Shown piece by piece: positions 1-24,149 of a DNA stretch of 64,000 bases (its first letter is position 1; every line of letters begins with the position of its first letter). The position numbers and the translations under genes are program-made. Under the pieces are notes generated by a model. That model saw only the letters and a list, made by a program, of their open reading frames with translations, was not told the DNA's origin and searched no databases. Source of the DNA: Eunapius fragilis (Eukaryota; Porifera; Demospongiae; Spongillida; Spongillidae); assembly GCA_963681505.1 (NCBI GenBank), contig OY811983.1, forward strand, positions 457,501-521,500. Reading direction: 5' to 3'.

Positions 1-8148
<8,148 letters not shown>

Positions 8149-8388
8149 GGATCAACAGTACACCTAATTAAAGCTCCCCAACTAATTCATTGTCGTGCCC
8201 AGACCCCCCGGATATAAATAAAATTACGCCTACGTACGCACGTCGGTACAATTAATTAATTGCAAAGGAATTAACAAGTGATATACAGATGAAATGAGAT
8301 GATGGAATCTTCCTCACTATGGCTAAATGACGGATCTGCAATTGAGAAAGAGAACACCTCCACACCTGATATAAGATATTTTGCTCTA

Positions 8389-12502
<4,114 letters not shown>

Positions 12503-12575
12503 CACGCTGTAGTTTACGGTGATAATCGATACCGGAGCGACACTTTTATTTCAATAGTAATTAATTAGCGGAAGC
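12503..12575. promoter_or_regulatory. 73-bp bidirectional promoter GTF3C5 / MRPS31
   Basis: Only 73 bp separate the divergent start codons of GTF3C5 (minus, 12502) and MRPS31 (plus, 12576), so the core promoters and 5' leaders of both must lie here or overlap the first exons. No TATA box is evident. Transcription direction is inferred from the genes. Confidence 0.6.
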
Positions 12576-13866
12576 ATGCTAGCTACTCTTTTGCGACGTT
12601 ACACAAAGTGGAACAGCGATGTGGCAATCTTTCAACTACCTTCTACGTTGGGAGTGACATGCAGGAGATACAGTGCTAATATTCCTACCTCGGGCGACAA
12701 TGGGCCTGGAAAAAATTACAGAAAGAAACTCAAGAAAGAAACCAATAAGAATTTAGGCTTAGCAGGCGGAGGAGATAAACGCATTCAAGACTCAGCCACC
12801 TTTCAGCAAGCAATAACCCGAGGGGGGAAAGCGGCTAGCGAACAGTTGGGCGTTAACACGGATTCACTTTTGCAACAGTTAGAACAACTCGAGTCCAATC
12901 ACGAAAAAGGAGGTGTCACCACTTCGCATGCTCCAATTGGAGACCACAGGAGTCCATCTGATACTGGATTGAAAATCGATTTGAAGTGAGTTAAAAATTG
13001 AGTCAGATGTGTGAAAAACTAATTTTTTACTTCGCAGACAAATCCTGTCGGGGATAAAAACGTACGCCCCATCGGAGGGTTAGTTATTGAAAGATTGCAC
13101 AACATTTTATGAACCCCTTGCCTGCAGCTCACCAACGTAAGAGGTTTGCCATGCCAGACAAGCAGGAACCAGTTAGACTATCCCGCCCTGCTCTGAAGGG
13201 AAAGGGAAGTGAGCATCGTATTGCCATCATGAACCCAAACGGGGGACCTCGGCTAGGTCAGTATCTAATTATGTGAAGCAAAATATACTTATTTAAGACT
13301 CCTCAGGTATTTTCCAACTTCCTGGAGTTCAAACGAGAGTGCTTCCACCACACAAACCAACACTAATGGAGGTGGGCAGCCTTTAATCCTGTTCCTATTT
13401 TAGAGGTTGTGGTGTAGGAGGATGCCGCAATACAGCTATCAGCTTTGATGGCAATGGAACCAAAGTCACAGTTTGAACTTCTGATGGATGCCCCATACCA
13501 AGCCATTTATCCTGTAGACAATGACATGTTTTACAAGTCAGTCCCTTCTTGTTATATTTGTGTGAAATTAGCACACGTTGTCCCAAAAGGGCAGAACAAG
13601 GAGTTGGATTTGATGAACATGTATTACTCAATCACCTATTGGATGGATTTTCTAAAAAAGGTAACCAGTCCTCCCTGTAGGTACTATGCACTCATTCTGT
13701 TATATTTGCAGGCCCTGTACGCCACTTCATGGAGCTGGTTGTAACTGGCCTTTCCAAGAACCCTCACTACACTGTCAAAGAGAAACATGATATTGTAGGC
13801 TGGTACAAGGATTACTTTGGCAAGTTTTCTTCTGAAGAACTGCAGGCTGGCACACAAGATCAGTAG
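12576..13866 (+). CDS. MRPS31: Mitochondrial small ribosomal subunit protein mS31
   Basis: Component of the mitochondrial ribosome small subunit. Seven exons: 12576-12985, 13038-13078, 13128-13256, 13307-13371, 13418-13536, 13572-13660 and 13712-13866. They join in phase to give about 335 residues (human protein about 395). The N-terminus (MLATLLRRYTK...) is Arg-rich and lacks early acidic residues, as in a mitochondrial presequence. The C-terminal third is diagnostic: GFDEHVLLNHLLDGFSKK followed by GPVRHFMELVVTGLSKNP and VGWYKDYFGKF, as in vertebrate MRPS31. The middle is lysine- and glutamine-rich and less conserved. Introns are 35-52 bp. Shares a very short divergent promoter with GTF3C5 and ends 92 bp from the 3' end of MRPL47. 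Confidence 0.92.
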
Positions 13867-13958
13867 TATCACACATACCACCAGTTCCCGGCCTACTTCC
13901 TAAGCTGAACAGCCAGTATGTATCTAACACAAACAATGACATCACAGTACAGTAATAG

Positions 13959-14681
13959 TTATCTCTGAGCAGCCTGTTCTGTTCCTAATGAAGTAGGAGT
14001 GTTTGATATATCTGTAGTCTGAGCTTTAGTGGGGTCCGATTCGGCGGCCATCTTAGCTGCACATACTGCTCTGTCCTGAAGTGCACAAGATGGCCAGCTG
14101 CACTATAACCATATCAATGTCCTTACCCTCTCTCCGATAACCACCTTGATCCTTGCCATTGATTTTCTAACCTACAAGTAGTGAGCATGCCTGCTTTACA
14201 CTTCACTTGAGTTTTATACTCACCTTCCACATCCGTTCTGGTGCCGGCATTCTGAATCCAACCCTTTTGGCTTCGTGCTTAATGGTCTGTAACATATTCC
14301 TTTCCTTGAGAAGGACGTACCTAAGGGTGTGTATAACATGGTGAAATGTCGTAACTATAGAACACACGCACCACAGCTTATGGAGGTCTTCTGTGCCCTT
14401 CTGTCTTAGTTCCCGTGCTTGCCACGGTCTACCTGTTTTAGGAGGGTGTGTCCATAGGAGCTCCGACAGTTCATTTCTTATCAACTACCTGTTTTTTCTG
14501 CCTCTTCAATAATGTCCTCTCCTTTGGGGAAGAACTCCTCCAGCCCTCTGCGCAGTGTGGCGCAATGAAGCTGCCGGCATGATATGTCTGCAGCAGTTGA
14601 CCTCAGCAGGGAGTGCGTTCCGTGAAATAATGATAAATACGCCTTTTTTACAATCCCGTTACATCCACTGCTAATAGCCAT
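13959..14681 (-). CDS. MRPL47: Mitochondrial ribosomal protein uL29m
   Basis: Mitochondrial large-subunit protein of the bacterial L29 family. Exons: 14489-14681, 14372-14432, 14224-14320, about 14129-14173 and about 13959-14072. Recognised from [26 protein letters not shown] and [19 protein letters not shown], which match human MRPL47 closely, then [15 protein letters not shown]. The N-terminus is basic and serine-rich, as for a mitochondrial presequence. The inferred protein ends soon after the L29 helical hairpin with a Ser/Thr/Gln-rich tail and lacks the roughly 100-residue C-terminal extension of vertebrate uL29m. The open frame extends upstream to 15011, but the Met at 14681 fits the presequence. 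Convergent with MRPS31 and divergent from WASHC3. Confidence 0.9.
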
Positions 14682-14851
14682 TCTTCGTCTCTGTGCAATA
14701 GGAGACCCTATTAACACGTGCGCTCTATTACAATATATTTGTTTGTAACATATCACGTGATAACAGGGTACGGGGAAGGGGGCCGAGCTGAATTTGGTGT
14801 TTAATCCGTTAAGGTGATTGTTGTGTTTGTGTGACTTGTCTGTTCTTTGGT
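14682..14851. promoter_or_regulatory. Shared divergent promoter MRPL47 / WASHC3
   Basis: 170 bp between divergent start codons (14681 minus, 14852 plus). An open frame crosses part of it on the minus strand, but nothing in it resembles coding sequence of either gene. Promoter activity is inferred from position only. Confidence 0.5.
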
Positions 14852-15501
14852 ATGGATGAGCACGGACTTCCGATTGTCGGGGCTGGGGTGGACTATACAA
14901 AGGTACGCCTCGTTCATCGTACTTCCAATTGGAGCTCATTATACTTGGTTCTAGGTTCCAGCCCTGGATCACAAAAACACCCGCGTGTTTTTGAATAAGT
15001 TTATTATACACACAAGCCAGTTTCTTAACAGGTTTTCATTAGTTTGCGAAGAAGTAAGTTATGTGAACAGATAAGGACTACGTAACTATTCGATTGCAGA
15101 AACTGTCGGATCTCTCACTTCGAATACAGAAAGTGGACATCTCACTGAACATCCTTGAAGCTAAGGCAAGCAACAAATTGAGTCGACGGTTTTTCATCTA
15201 GTTGCCTCTATTCAAACAGCTGGCATCTATCCCCGGGCTGGAGGGTGTCCAAGCCTCCTCACTGTATGAGGCTCCTGCTGCCATTGCTGGGGCTTCCAAT
15301 GCAGTACCTACCAGCACTGCCAGTGGTACAGCCACAGCTGCTCCAGCACCTACCCCAGCACCTCCTCCCCTACCTGGAGCACCACCAGGTGGGTGTGGCT
15401 ATCATGCCCAGCTGCCACTGTGCCAGCTAAGGAGGCATGGAGGGGAGGGCTTCTAGAGGGAATATTGGGATTAAGGAGTACTGATTAACACACACACACA
15501 C

Positions 15502-15585
<84 letters not shown>

Positions 15586-16166
15586 CCATCCTGGGAACTA
15601 CTAATTTGTTCAACTGACTGAAATATATTTCAGCAAGCCTTGGTTCCCTTTAAGTTGCTAGGACACTGTATGTGCATATCATGTATTTATTCTTACCATC
15701 AATATCATTGGATCATTCAGTTGAAGAACAAGCAACAGGAGGTGGAGGTATGGTGTTAAAAATGTATCTCCGTCAATATGTACTGCTGCTTCTTATCAAG
15801 CCATGAAGATTAAAGACCATCCCCTCTATAAGGAATTCTTCAAGCTGAAGAGACTTGTAAGTCACCAGTTGTCATGACGACCTCACTGTTAATGGTGTGT
15901 GCACAAAAGGGAGTCAATCCTCTACAAATAGCAATGAAAATGAGAGCAAAGGGACTTAATCCTGATTTGATAGAGTGAGTGACATCTTTCCCAGGTAGTG
16001 GTAGTACATAAAAATGATTTGTGTTAACTCCTGAAGGAACGAAGATGCAGACGCACCCCCTATGAGTGGGGCAGCAACAGGAGGTGGTGGTGAGGCAGAA
16101 GAGACAGATGGACACACATCATCTGCATCAAGTGAAGCATCGGAAGACAGCTTCGAGTCAAAGTAG
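14852..16166 (+). CDS. WASHC3: WASH complex subunit 3 (CCDC53)
   Basis: Small coiled-coil subunit of the WASH regulatory complex, which activates Arp2/3 on endosomes. Exons: 14852-14902 (MDEHGLPIVGAGVDYTK), 14955-15053 (FLNKFIIHTSQFLNRF), 15100-15165 (KLSDLSLRIQKVDISLNILEAK is the 22-residue product, a coiled coil), 15220-15388 (SIPGLEGV then an Ala/Pro/Thr-rich linker), 15721-15747, 15801-15856, about 15912-15977 (GVNPLQIAMKMRAKGLNPDLI) and 16037-16166 (acidic Ser-rich tail ending EDSFESK). Order and spacing follow human WASHC3. The intron after exon 3 appears to use a GC donor (AAG|GCAAGC). A long CA tract fills the intron at 15388-15720. Exon 7's left edge is the least certain. Confidence 0.92.
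15487..15583. repeat. (CA)n microsatellite in WASHC3 intron
   Basis: Nearly 100 bp of CA units with two CG interruptions, in the 332-bp intron between the proline-rich exon and the small 27-bp exon. Confidence 0.96.
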
Positions 16167-16420
16167 AATAATGGAATCTGTGTGTGTGGTGTTTGTGTTT
16201 GTATACGTGTATTTTGTTCATGTCTTGTGTGCAATTCCTTAGCATCATGTGGCAGGTTAGTGTGGCCACACAGCCTGTTGTTAAGGTCCAACGGATTGAA
16301 CAGTGGGTGTCATATACTACTCAGATTGGTTGTTAAATCATAATCCATTACATATGCATCTATACACAAACATGTACGTACATACACAAAGACACACACA
16401 GAAAATCTCATAGTCTTTCT

Positions 16421-18211
<1,791 letters not shown>

Positions 18212-18517
18212 TATGGATCACGTGATCTTATAGAAAGCTTAAACTAGCACGTGAGGTGTGCGTGTGGTTAGTTGGCGCGACTGGCGCCGCTGGGAAGAAG
18301 AGAAGGAAGACGAAGGGTGTATTTACCTGAGCCATCTTGACAAACCTGTCGAAAAAAACTCGACCGGAATTTTGGCAGTTTCTAGTTGCACATTAGCTTT
18401 TTTTTTTTTTTTTTTAAAGACTAGCGACTGAAATCATATCATTCTCGATACTTATGACTGGGCAGCATATTTATCTCTAATAATTGTATGCTGTGTACGT
18501 ACATGTATATGCATTAA
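18212..18517. other. ATG5 upstream region, poly-T tract
   Basis: About 300 bp without a gene. It holds the presumed ATG5 promoter next to 18211, a short GC-rich patch (18270-18300, ggcgcgactggcgccgct) and a T17 run near 18399-18415. No other feature seen. Confidence 0.4.
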
Positions 18518-18915
18518 AAATAAAAGTGACTGGACCCTACAAAAAATTCTTTCCAAGACTTGTTCCAAATTCTTGCGTGATAAGTGTTCCATTTTTTCTA
18601 GAGCACTATTAAGCATGCTTATCTTATTAAATTGCAGGCATATCACTCTTATAACTTGTGCAGGTTGAAGAGTTTCAAAAAAGCGTTCCCCCGAGAAGTT
18701 ATAAAGCGGCACGCCCCTTAGCATATTAGCGCGCATGCCTCGTCGGGGGAATCGCTTTTTTGAAACTCTTCACCCTGCACAAGTTAGAAGAGTGATATGC
18801 CTGCAATTTAATTAGATAAGCATGCTTAATAGTGCTCTAGAAAAAATGGAACACTTATCACGCAAGAATTTGGAACAAAACTTTGCAAGTCTTGGAAAGA
18901 ATTCAGTTTTGTAGG
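18518..18915. mobile_element. Long foldback palindrome (about 150-bp arms)
   Basis: Left arm about 18532-18695, right arm about 18755-18912, near-perfect inverted copies around a spacer of roughly 60 bp. Shared segments include caagaatttggaaca, agtgctctagaaaaaatgga, aataagcatgctt-like sequence and gcttttttgaaactcttca. The right arm carries an 11-bp insertion near 18880. Open frames across it are by-products of the palindrome. Structure fits a foldback/MITE DNA transposon; no target-site duplication was secured. Confidence 0.85.
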
Positions 18916-19139
18916 GGGATCAGCACTCCATTTCAACGAGTTGAAGGTCTTGGAGAAAATAATAACGCTATGTCACGGACGTTTTTCTAAGTCACATAGG
19001 TATAATAAGGCTGTATGAACATTACAAACCACTATTATTGCCCACTAGTAAATAAAATTAAAACCTACATAATTACTACAACATCTAAAAAAAAATAAAA
19101 ACAATTTTAAAATAAGACCCCAAGTGCTCAGATCTAGGA

Positions 19140-19271
19140 TGGGTATGTGTCCCTATGGTCATCGAAACCTATGGAGCCTGGGGAAAAGAAGCCACTGCCA
19201 TTATCTCCTCTGTAGCCTCTAGACTTGCCACCTCCATGTGTCGGCCGAAGTCCATCGTACTTAATGATTGA
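19140..19271 (+). pseudogene. Fragment of a retrotransposon reverse-transcriptase ORF
   Basis: A 43-codon open stretch containing CVPMVIETYGAWGKEA and SSVASRLAT, ending in a stop. This resembles the C-terminal end of polyproteins of metazoan non-LTR-type elements, in which a VP.VVE.YG.WG.EA motif recurs. No upstream polymerase motifs remain between the palindrome and here. Read as a relic; family assignment is from memory of the motif and tentative. Confidence 0.45.
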
Positions 19272-19510
19272 GATCTATACATGGCCGACTGAATCTCCAT
19301 CTGGTCAGGGCCAGCTATACCCTCTAGAATAGCTCGTCCACCATAGAGCTGAACTTTGTATTTAATCAGTGTTGTTCATGTCAATACAAGAGAATGTTCT
19401 ACAACATAAGAAATAATGAATGATACAAAAGCGTTAATCAAACGCTAGTTATGCATTGATTGGGTACGGTGAGGGGGTGGTGCTTTAATAATTGCTGCAT
19501 GAGATTATAG

Positions 19511-21827
19511 ATGGCGCTTGCCTCCAGACTCTGTCTCGTTACAGGTTAATTCTCCTGCAAATTTGTCCTATGCAGACGTAGCATGTTTCCGCAGGAGGAG
19601 GGAGTGGCATCGGACAGGCCGTGTGTCGTCTGTTCGCAAAGCAAGGAGCCTGCATTGCGGTTGTAGGAAACGTCCAAGAAGAGGTCCATAGCACAGCACA
19701 AAGTCTTCAAGATGCATCAAAGACTGGGGGTTATCCAGCGGCCATCTACAAAGGTTACAGAGTAGATGTGACCTCAGCAGCACAAATAGCTGCCTTGATG
19801 GATGCCATTAAGACAGATTTTGCCAATGGTCCACCCCTAAGCGTACTAGTAAACTCGGCAGGTATCACGCGAGACTCTCTATTGCTCAAGCAAACAGAGG
19901 AAGAGTTTGACAGCGTACTTGCTGTAAACCTGAAGGTACACGATAAAGGCGGGAGAGGGGTGGGGACGAGGGTCATACATGTACTCTTTCATTACCAGGG
20001 AACATTTCTGATGACGCAAGCAGTTGCCAGACAGATGCATAATACAAAAGGGATTGGAGGTTCAATCATCAATATATCCAGCATTGTTGGAAAGGTAAGT
20101 ACTGTAGTGTGGTTATGTGCATAATGTGAGTACTGTGTGTGTGCTTGAGTAGTTAATATGCATGTTAAGAATCATTTGTACTCAAAGCACAAGCGATAAC
20201 AATATAAATTAGCACAAGCTAAAAACCTACAACGTAGGTAAAGGTGGACATGGAATCACCTGTATTGGCTGTCAATATGTGCATGAACTGGAGTCTGTAA
20301 CTTACATTGTTAAACATCAGTTACATGGTCTTTTAGGCCAATTAATGAGTTGCTCCCCACCTGTAAACTACCCCATGTAGACCACACCCTTTACATGTAG
20401 CCACACCCTTTACATGTAGCCACACCCCATGTACCTGTCCCGGCCCACTTCCTCTATTCTTGGTAAAACAAATATGACAACAGGCCTGACGATTTTGGTG
20501 ACTATTTGAACTTATCAACAAGTAATTAAAACATAAGAAAGTTGGTGGCATATTGGATTTGAAGGCAATAGTGTTGTTAAAAGGAAGGAAACAAGGGTCT
20601 AGTAATAAGGAAATGTAATTTAGCACATTCGTAGGATGTTGTTTATTTGCGAAACATAAGACTATTACATTTTCCCTTATTATTAGACTTCCTTTTTACA
20701 CCACTGTTGTCATCCAGTCCTATATGCCACCACCTTTCTCGTAATGTTTTTATTACTTGTTCACTTGATTTTTGTTCATACCCAAACCTGAAGAGGTGTA
20801 CCACGAATGCTCCCCTTTCCGTAGAATGATGTTCATGGATCTGGTGCCCAAACTATCGGAGAAGAAACTTAACCTTGACATCCTCAAATTATTTGTAATT
20901 TCATCATCAAGCATAGGCACATGTCAACTTTCTGGAAATATTTAATACATCTCATTAGGCCACTTTTCATGAATGCTTGAATTTAAACGGTCAGACAGAA
21001 GGTACAGTTGAAACTAAGTGTGGTGTTTTTAAAGAGGTTTAAGTATCAGAACACATGTACATATAATGGGCTATTGATGTAGTTCCCATGGTAACGTAGA
21101 CAGGATTGAGTATGCACACAAAAGTGTGGGAATTTACATTTGTATTTTTGATCATCCCATGTTAGCTGATTAAAATGTTGTCACGGTTACTCAGATTGGC
21201 AACGTGGGGCAAGCTAACTACAGTGCCTCAAAAGGAGGTGTCATGGCGATGACCTTAACATGTGCTAAGGAGCTTGGAAGGTCTGTGGTGTGCGGAGTGA
21301 GGGTGTGAGGAGGTGGTAATGGGTTGTGAGGTTGGTAGGTGAGGGTGTGAGGAGGTGGTGATGGGTGGTGTGAGGAGGTGAGGGGTGGTAGGTGGGTGAT
21401 ATGTATTATACTAATGCCTGCAGGTATGGCATTCGGTGCAATGCTATCTTGCCAGGCTTTATAGCCACTGGAATGACAGCCACGGTACCTGATAAGATCA
21501 TTCAAACAGTGAGCCTTTTAGAAGTATTGTCCTGTGCTATTGACAGAGCACCATCTGTAGGTTGTAAGGTCAACATCGCTGGGACGCATGGGCAGACCAG
21601 AAGGTGAGAGGTCACAGCTGTGCTCTGTGTAATAGGCTAACCTGGACACACCCACATAACCTGGGCATGCCCATATCACATGGACACGCCCATATCACAT
21701 GGACACGCCCACATCATCAGAAGTGGCAGAGGTTTGCTTGTTCTTGGCTTCTGAAAAGAGCAGCTATGTAACAGGAGCGTGCATTGATGTCACTGGTACG
21801 TATGTGCGGTATGTGGCTGGGTCCACA

Positions 21828-21875
<48 letters not shown>

Positions 21876-22031
21876 TTTGGCTATGCCTGTTATGTTGGCT
21901 ATATACACTGCCAAAATAGCCAATAAGCTTTCTTGGGTGTGGCCACAGAGTCATAACAGTTGCTTGGACAAAGGCCCAGTGTGGTTTCCAAGGTACCATT
22001 GACCATCTGACCTTCCCTAGGTGGGCTGTAA
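19511..22031 (+). CDS. HSD17B8: Estradiol 17-beta-dehydrogenase 8 / mitochondrial 3-ketoacyl-ACP reductase alpha subunit
   Basis: Short-chain dehydrogenase/reductase; the vertebrate protein pairs with CBR4 in mitochondrial fatty-acid synthesis. Exons: 19511-19544, 19595-19935, 19999-20094, 21195-21280, 21424-21508, 21561-21603, 21721-21795 and 22021-22031. Phases agree throughout. Motifs: VTGGGSGIG (nucleotide-binding TGxxxGxG), NSAGITRD, INISSIVGK, YSASKGG (catalytic Tyr and Lys), PGFIATGM, and a C-terminal SYVTGACIDVTGGL. The order and the conserved ISSIVGK-GNVGQ-NY block favour HSD17B8 over other FabG-like SDRs. The first and last exons encode only 11 and 3 codons or so. The 1.1-kb intron (20095-21194) holds short CCACACCC-type repeats at 20370-20440 and little else. 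Immediately upstream (19272-19510) nothing is recognisable. Confidence 0.92.
21829..21873. repeat. (CA)n microsatellite in HSD17B8 intron
   Basis: About 22 CA units, 34 bp downstream of the penultimate-exon donor. Confidence 0.95.
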
Positions 22032-22183
22032 GACATGATACTCCTAAGCTGTGTACAGTTACAAGAAAGTAGGAACTGAATGTAGAAACTGATTAATACA
22101 AACATTTGCACTGTGATGATATATGCAGACAAATATAGTGAAAGTGAAATTTTTAATTTTTAATATGCATGCCTGTGTGTGGT

Positions 22184-23913
22184 CTACTCAACATGGCCGC
22201 TCATTTGGGTGTAGAGCAGGAACAGGCGCGAGTACACCTCTTCAAAGTCAGCCCTTATGACTGGCTCATGCACCCAGCATCTGCGCATTACATCATACAC
22301 CTCCTTGGTACAGGTGGGGGGCGGAGCAAGCAGCGTACGACCCGCCCCCTTGATGGCATCTGCAATGACCTCCTCGTCAGTCATGTCACTGTACGGCTCT
22401 GCTTGGGCCAAGGTGAATATCTCCCACATGGTCACTCCGTATGACCAGGCATCGGATTTGACAGAGAACTTCCCATAAAAGGACTCAAATGCCATCCATC
22501 GTATGGGCAAGATCAGACGTCCCTGTACCAGGTAATAGAGGGACTGGTACAGGCTGCAGCTCATCCCAAAGTCAGACACCTTTACCACAAAGTCTCGTCC
22601 CACAAGGCAGTTACGGGTGGCCAGATCGCGGTGCACAAACCTTCGTGATGCTAGGTATCTCATCCCATTGGCTATCTGGACGGCCACATACATGAGTATT
22701 AGGGGCGTGACCTCATACTCATTGAGGTGGTCTGCTGTATCGGAGACCACCTTATGCTTGCGAAGGAAGCTGTGGAGGTCACCATTCTCCATGTACTCCA
22801 TCACAATGAAAGGCTCCACCCCATCAGACACACCCAGAAGCCTTACCACATTGTTGTGCTTAAGACGACTCATGAACTTGATCTCACACTTGAAGGTCTT
22901 CTTGAGGTCTTGATCAGCGTCTGTCCTAAGCTTCTTAATGGCTACCAACAGACTTCTGGTCCTGTCTGTGCTATGACCTAGCCGCAGGTCTTTAGGACTT
23001 AACCCTTTAGTGCCTGCAAGGACTACTTGTCCAAACTGACCCACGCCCAGATCACTCAGCTCAATGATATTGTCCTTGGTGATAGTGATTGGTTGCTCGT
23101 CTCTTGATAGAGGCTTTGGGAGGCCATACATGGAGGCAAAGGGCAGGGCTTGTGTGGGCGTGTCCTGTGGCCCCGCCCTCTGGTGTAGCATTGAGGGCTC
23201 CAGACGCTCGCAGTACACAATGTCATGTGAAGGTCTTCTGTGGGAGGAGCTATGGGAGGAGCTTCGTGATGGGCAGGAGGAGCCTGTGTTTGCTGATCCA
23301 CAGGATTTGTTGAACAGAGATGACGTAAGTGATGTTGACTCCCTCCTGTCACTATGGGAACCCACTAGACCACGCCCATCCATTGTGTCGTGTTTTGTGT
23401 GATGCATGAGAACATCATAGACACCAGCAGGCTGGGGAGCACTGGTAGGGGGGCACACACCAGCAGGCTGGGGAGCACTGGTAGGGGGGCACACACCAGC
23501 AGGCTGGGGAGCACTGGTAGGGGGGCACACACCCACAGGCAGGGGGGAGTGGTTAGGCTTAACAGGGTGGTGGGAGTTAACCCCAGATGGTATTGCATTC
23601 TTATGTTGGGGTGAGGACAGAGGTGGTGGGGTGTGGGGTGACTTTATCACTGGGTCTACATTAGCCATGGATGGAGCAACATTTGAACAGCTGCTGCTAC
23701 CAGAATACGGGTTAGCACGTACAGGTGTGGTGTGCTCTTTCCTAACGTTGTTGGGACCTGAGGGTTTCCCCCTCCCCTGGTACACTGTCAACATGGACAC
23801 CATCACCAGAACAGCCATCATCAGAAACCCCACAATTGCTGCTGCCAATGCAAACGTGGTGCGAAATCCCACAGTTACGCCACGTGGGGTTGCCATGGTG
23901 ATAGTGGGGGCAT
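22184..23913 (-). CDS. RTK-A: TM and DDR-like tyrosine kinase exon without an ectodomain of its own
   Basis: One exon encodes about 576 residues. They comprise a short external stub (DAPTITMATPRG), a TM helix (ALAAAIVGFLMMAVLVMVSM), a long Ser/Pro/Thr-rich juxtamembrane region with three 12-residue repeats (VCPPTSAPQPAG), and a complete kinase. Catalytic motifs: LGVGQFGQV, VAIKKL, YMENGDLHSFL, HRDLATRN, DFGMSCSLYQSLYY and LPIRWM. The kinase is the most divergent from RTK-B to -E but of the same discoidin-receptor-like type. The exon starts after an AG acceptor at 23914 in phase 1. No Ig exon or signal peptide lies between it and the end of RTK-B at 24150. Either the open frame extended to the Met at 24037 is the true N-terminus (with a hydrophobic segment), or the exon is spliced to upstream ectodomain exons. 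Stop TAG at 22184-22186. Confidence 0.85.
23400..23540. repeat. 36-bp coding minisatellite in RTK-A
   Basis: Three to four in-frame copies of a 36-bp unit (gcaggctggggagcactggt core) encoding 12-residue Pro/Ala/Cys repeats in the juxtamembrane region. Confidence 0.95.
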
Positions 23914-24149
23914 CTGATGGGAGAGAACAGCAAAGCCTTTTATTACTTGGATACCTATCATTCCTCCTTAACATCACGACACACCCAAGTAATGGTACAC
24001 CAAGCACTGCCCAACCTACGCATTCAATCACAAACATCTAAACATGTTACCACCATTTTACACAACAGTACCCAGAACATAATATGCAATTTCATACATC
24101 ACACATAATTGTCTGATTGTTGAATTTATAGTTATTTCCACGCCCCTCT

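Noticed and set aside
18452-18736. 94-codon minus frame across the palindrome
   Set aside because: Lies in one arm of the inverted repeat, lacks homology and is broken in the other arm.
22257-23402. Plus-strand frames opposite the RTK kinases (also 24398-24942, 27704-28248, 31984-32576 and 36794-37488)
   Set aside because: Antisense shadows of the kinase exons; they recur only because the kinases are nearly identical.
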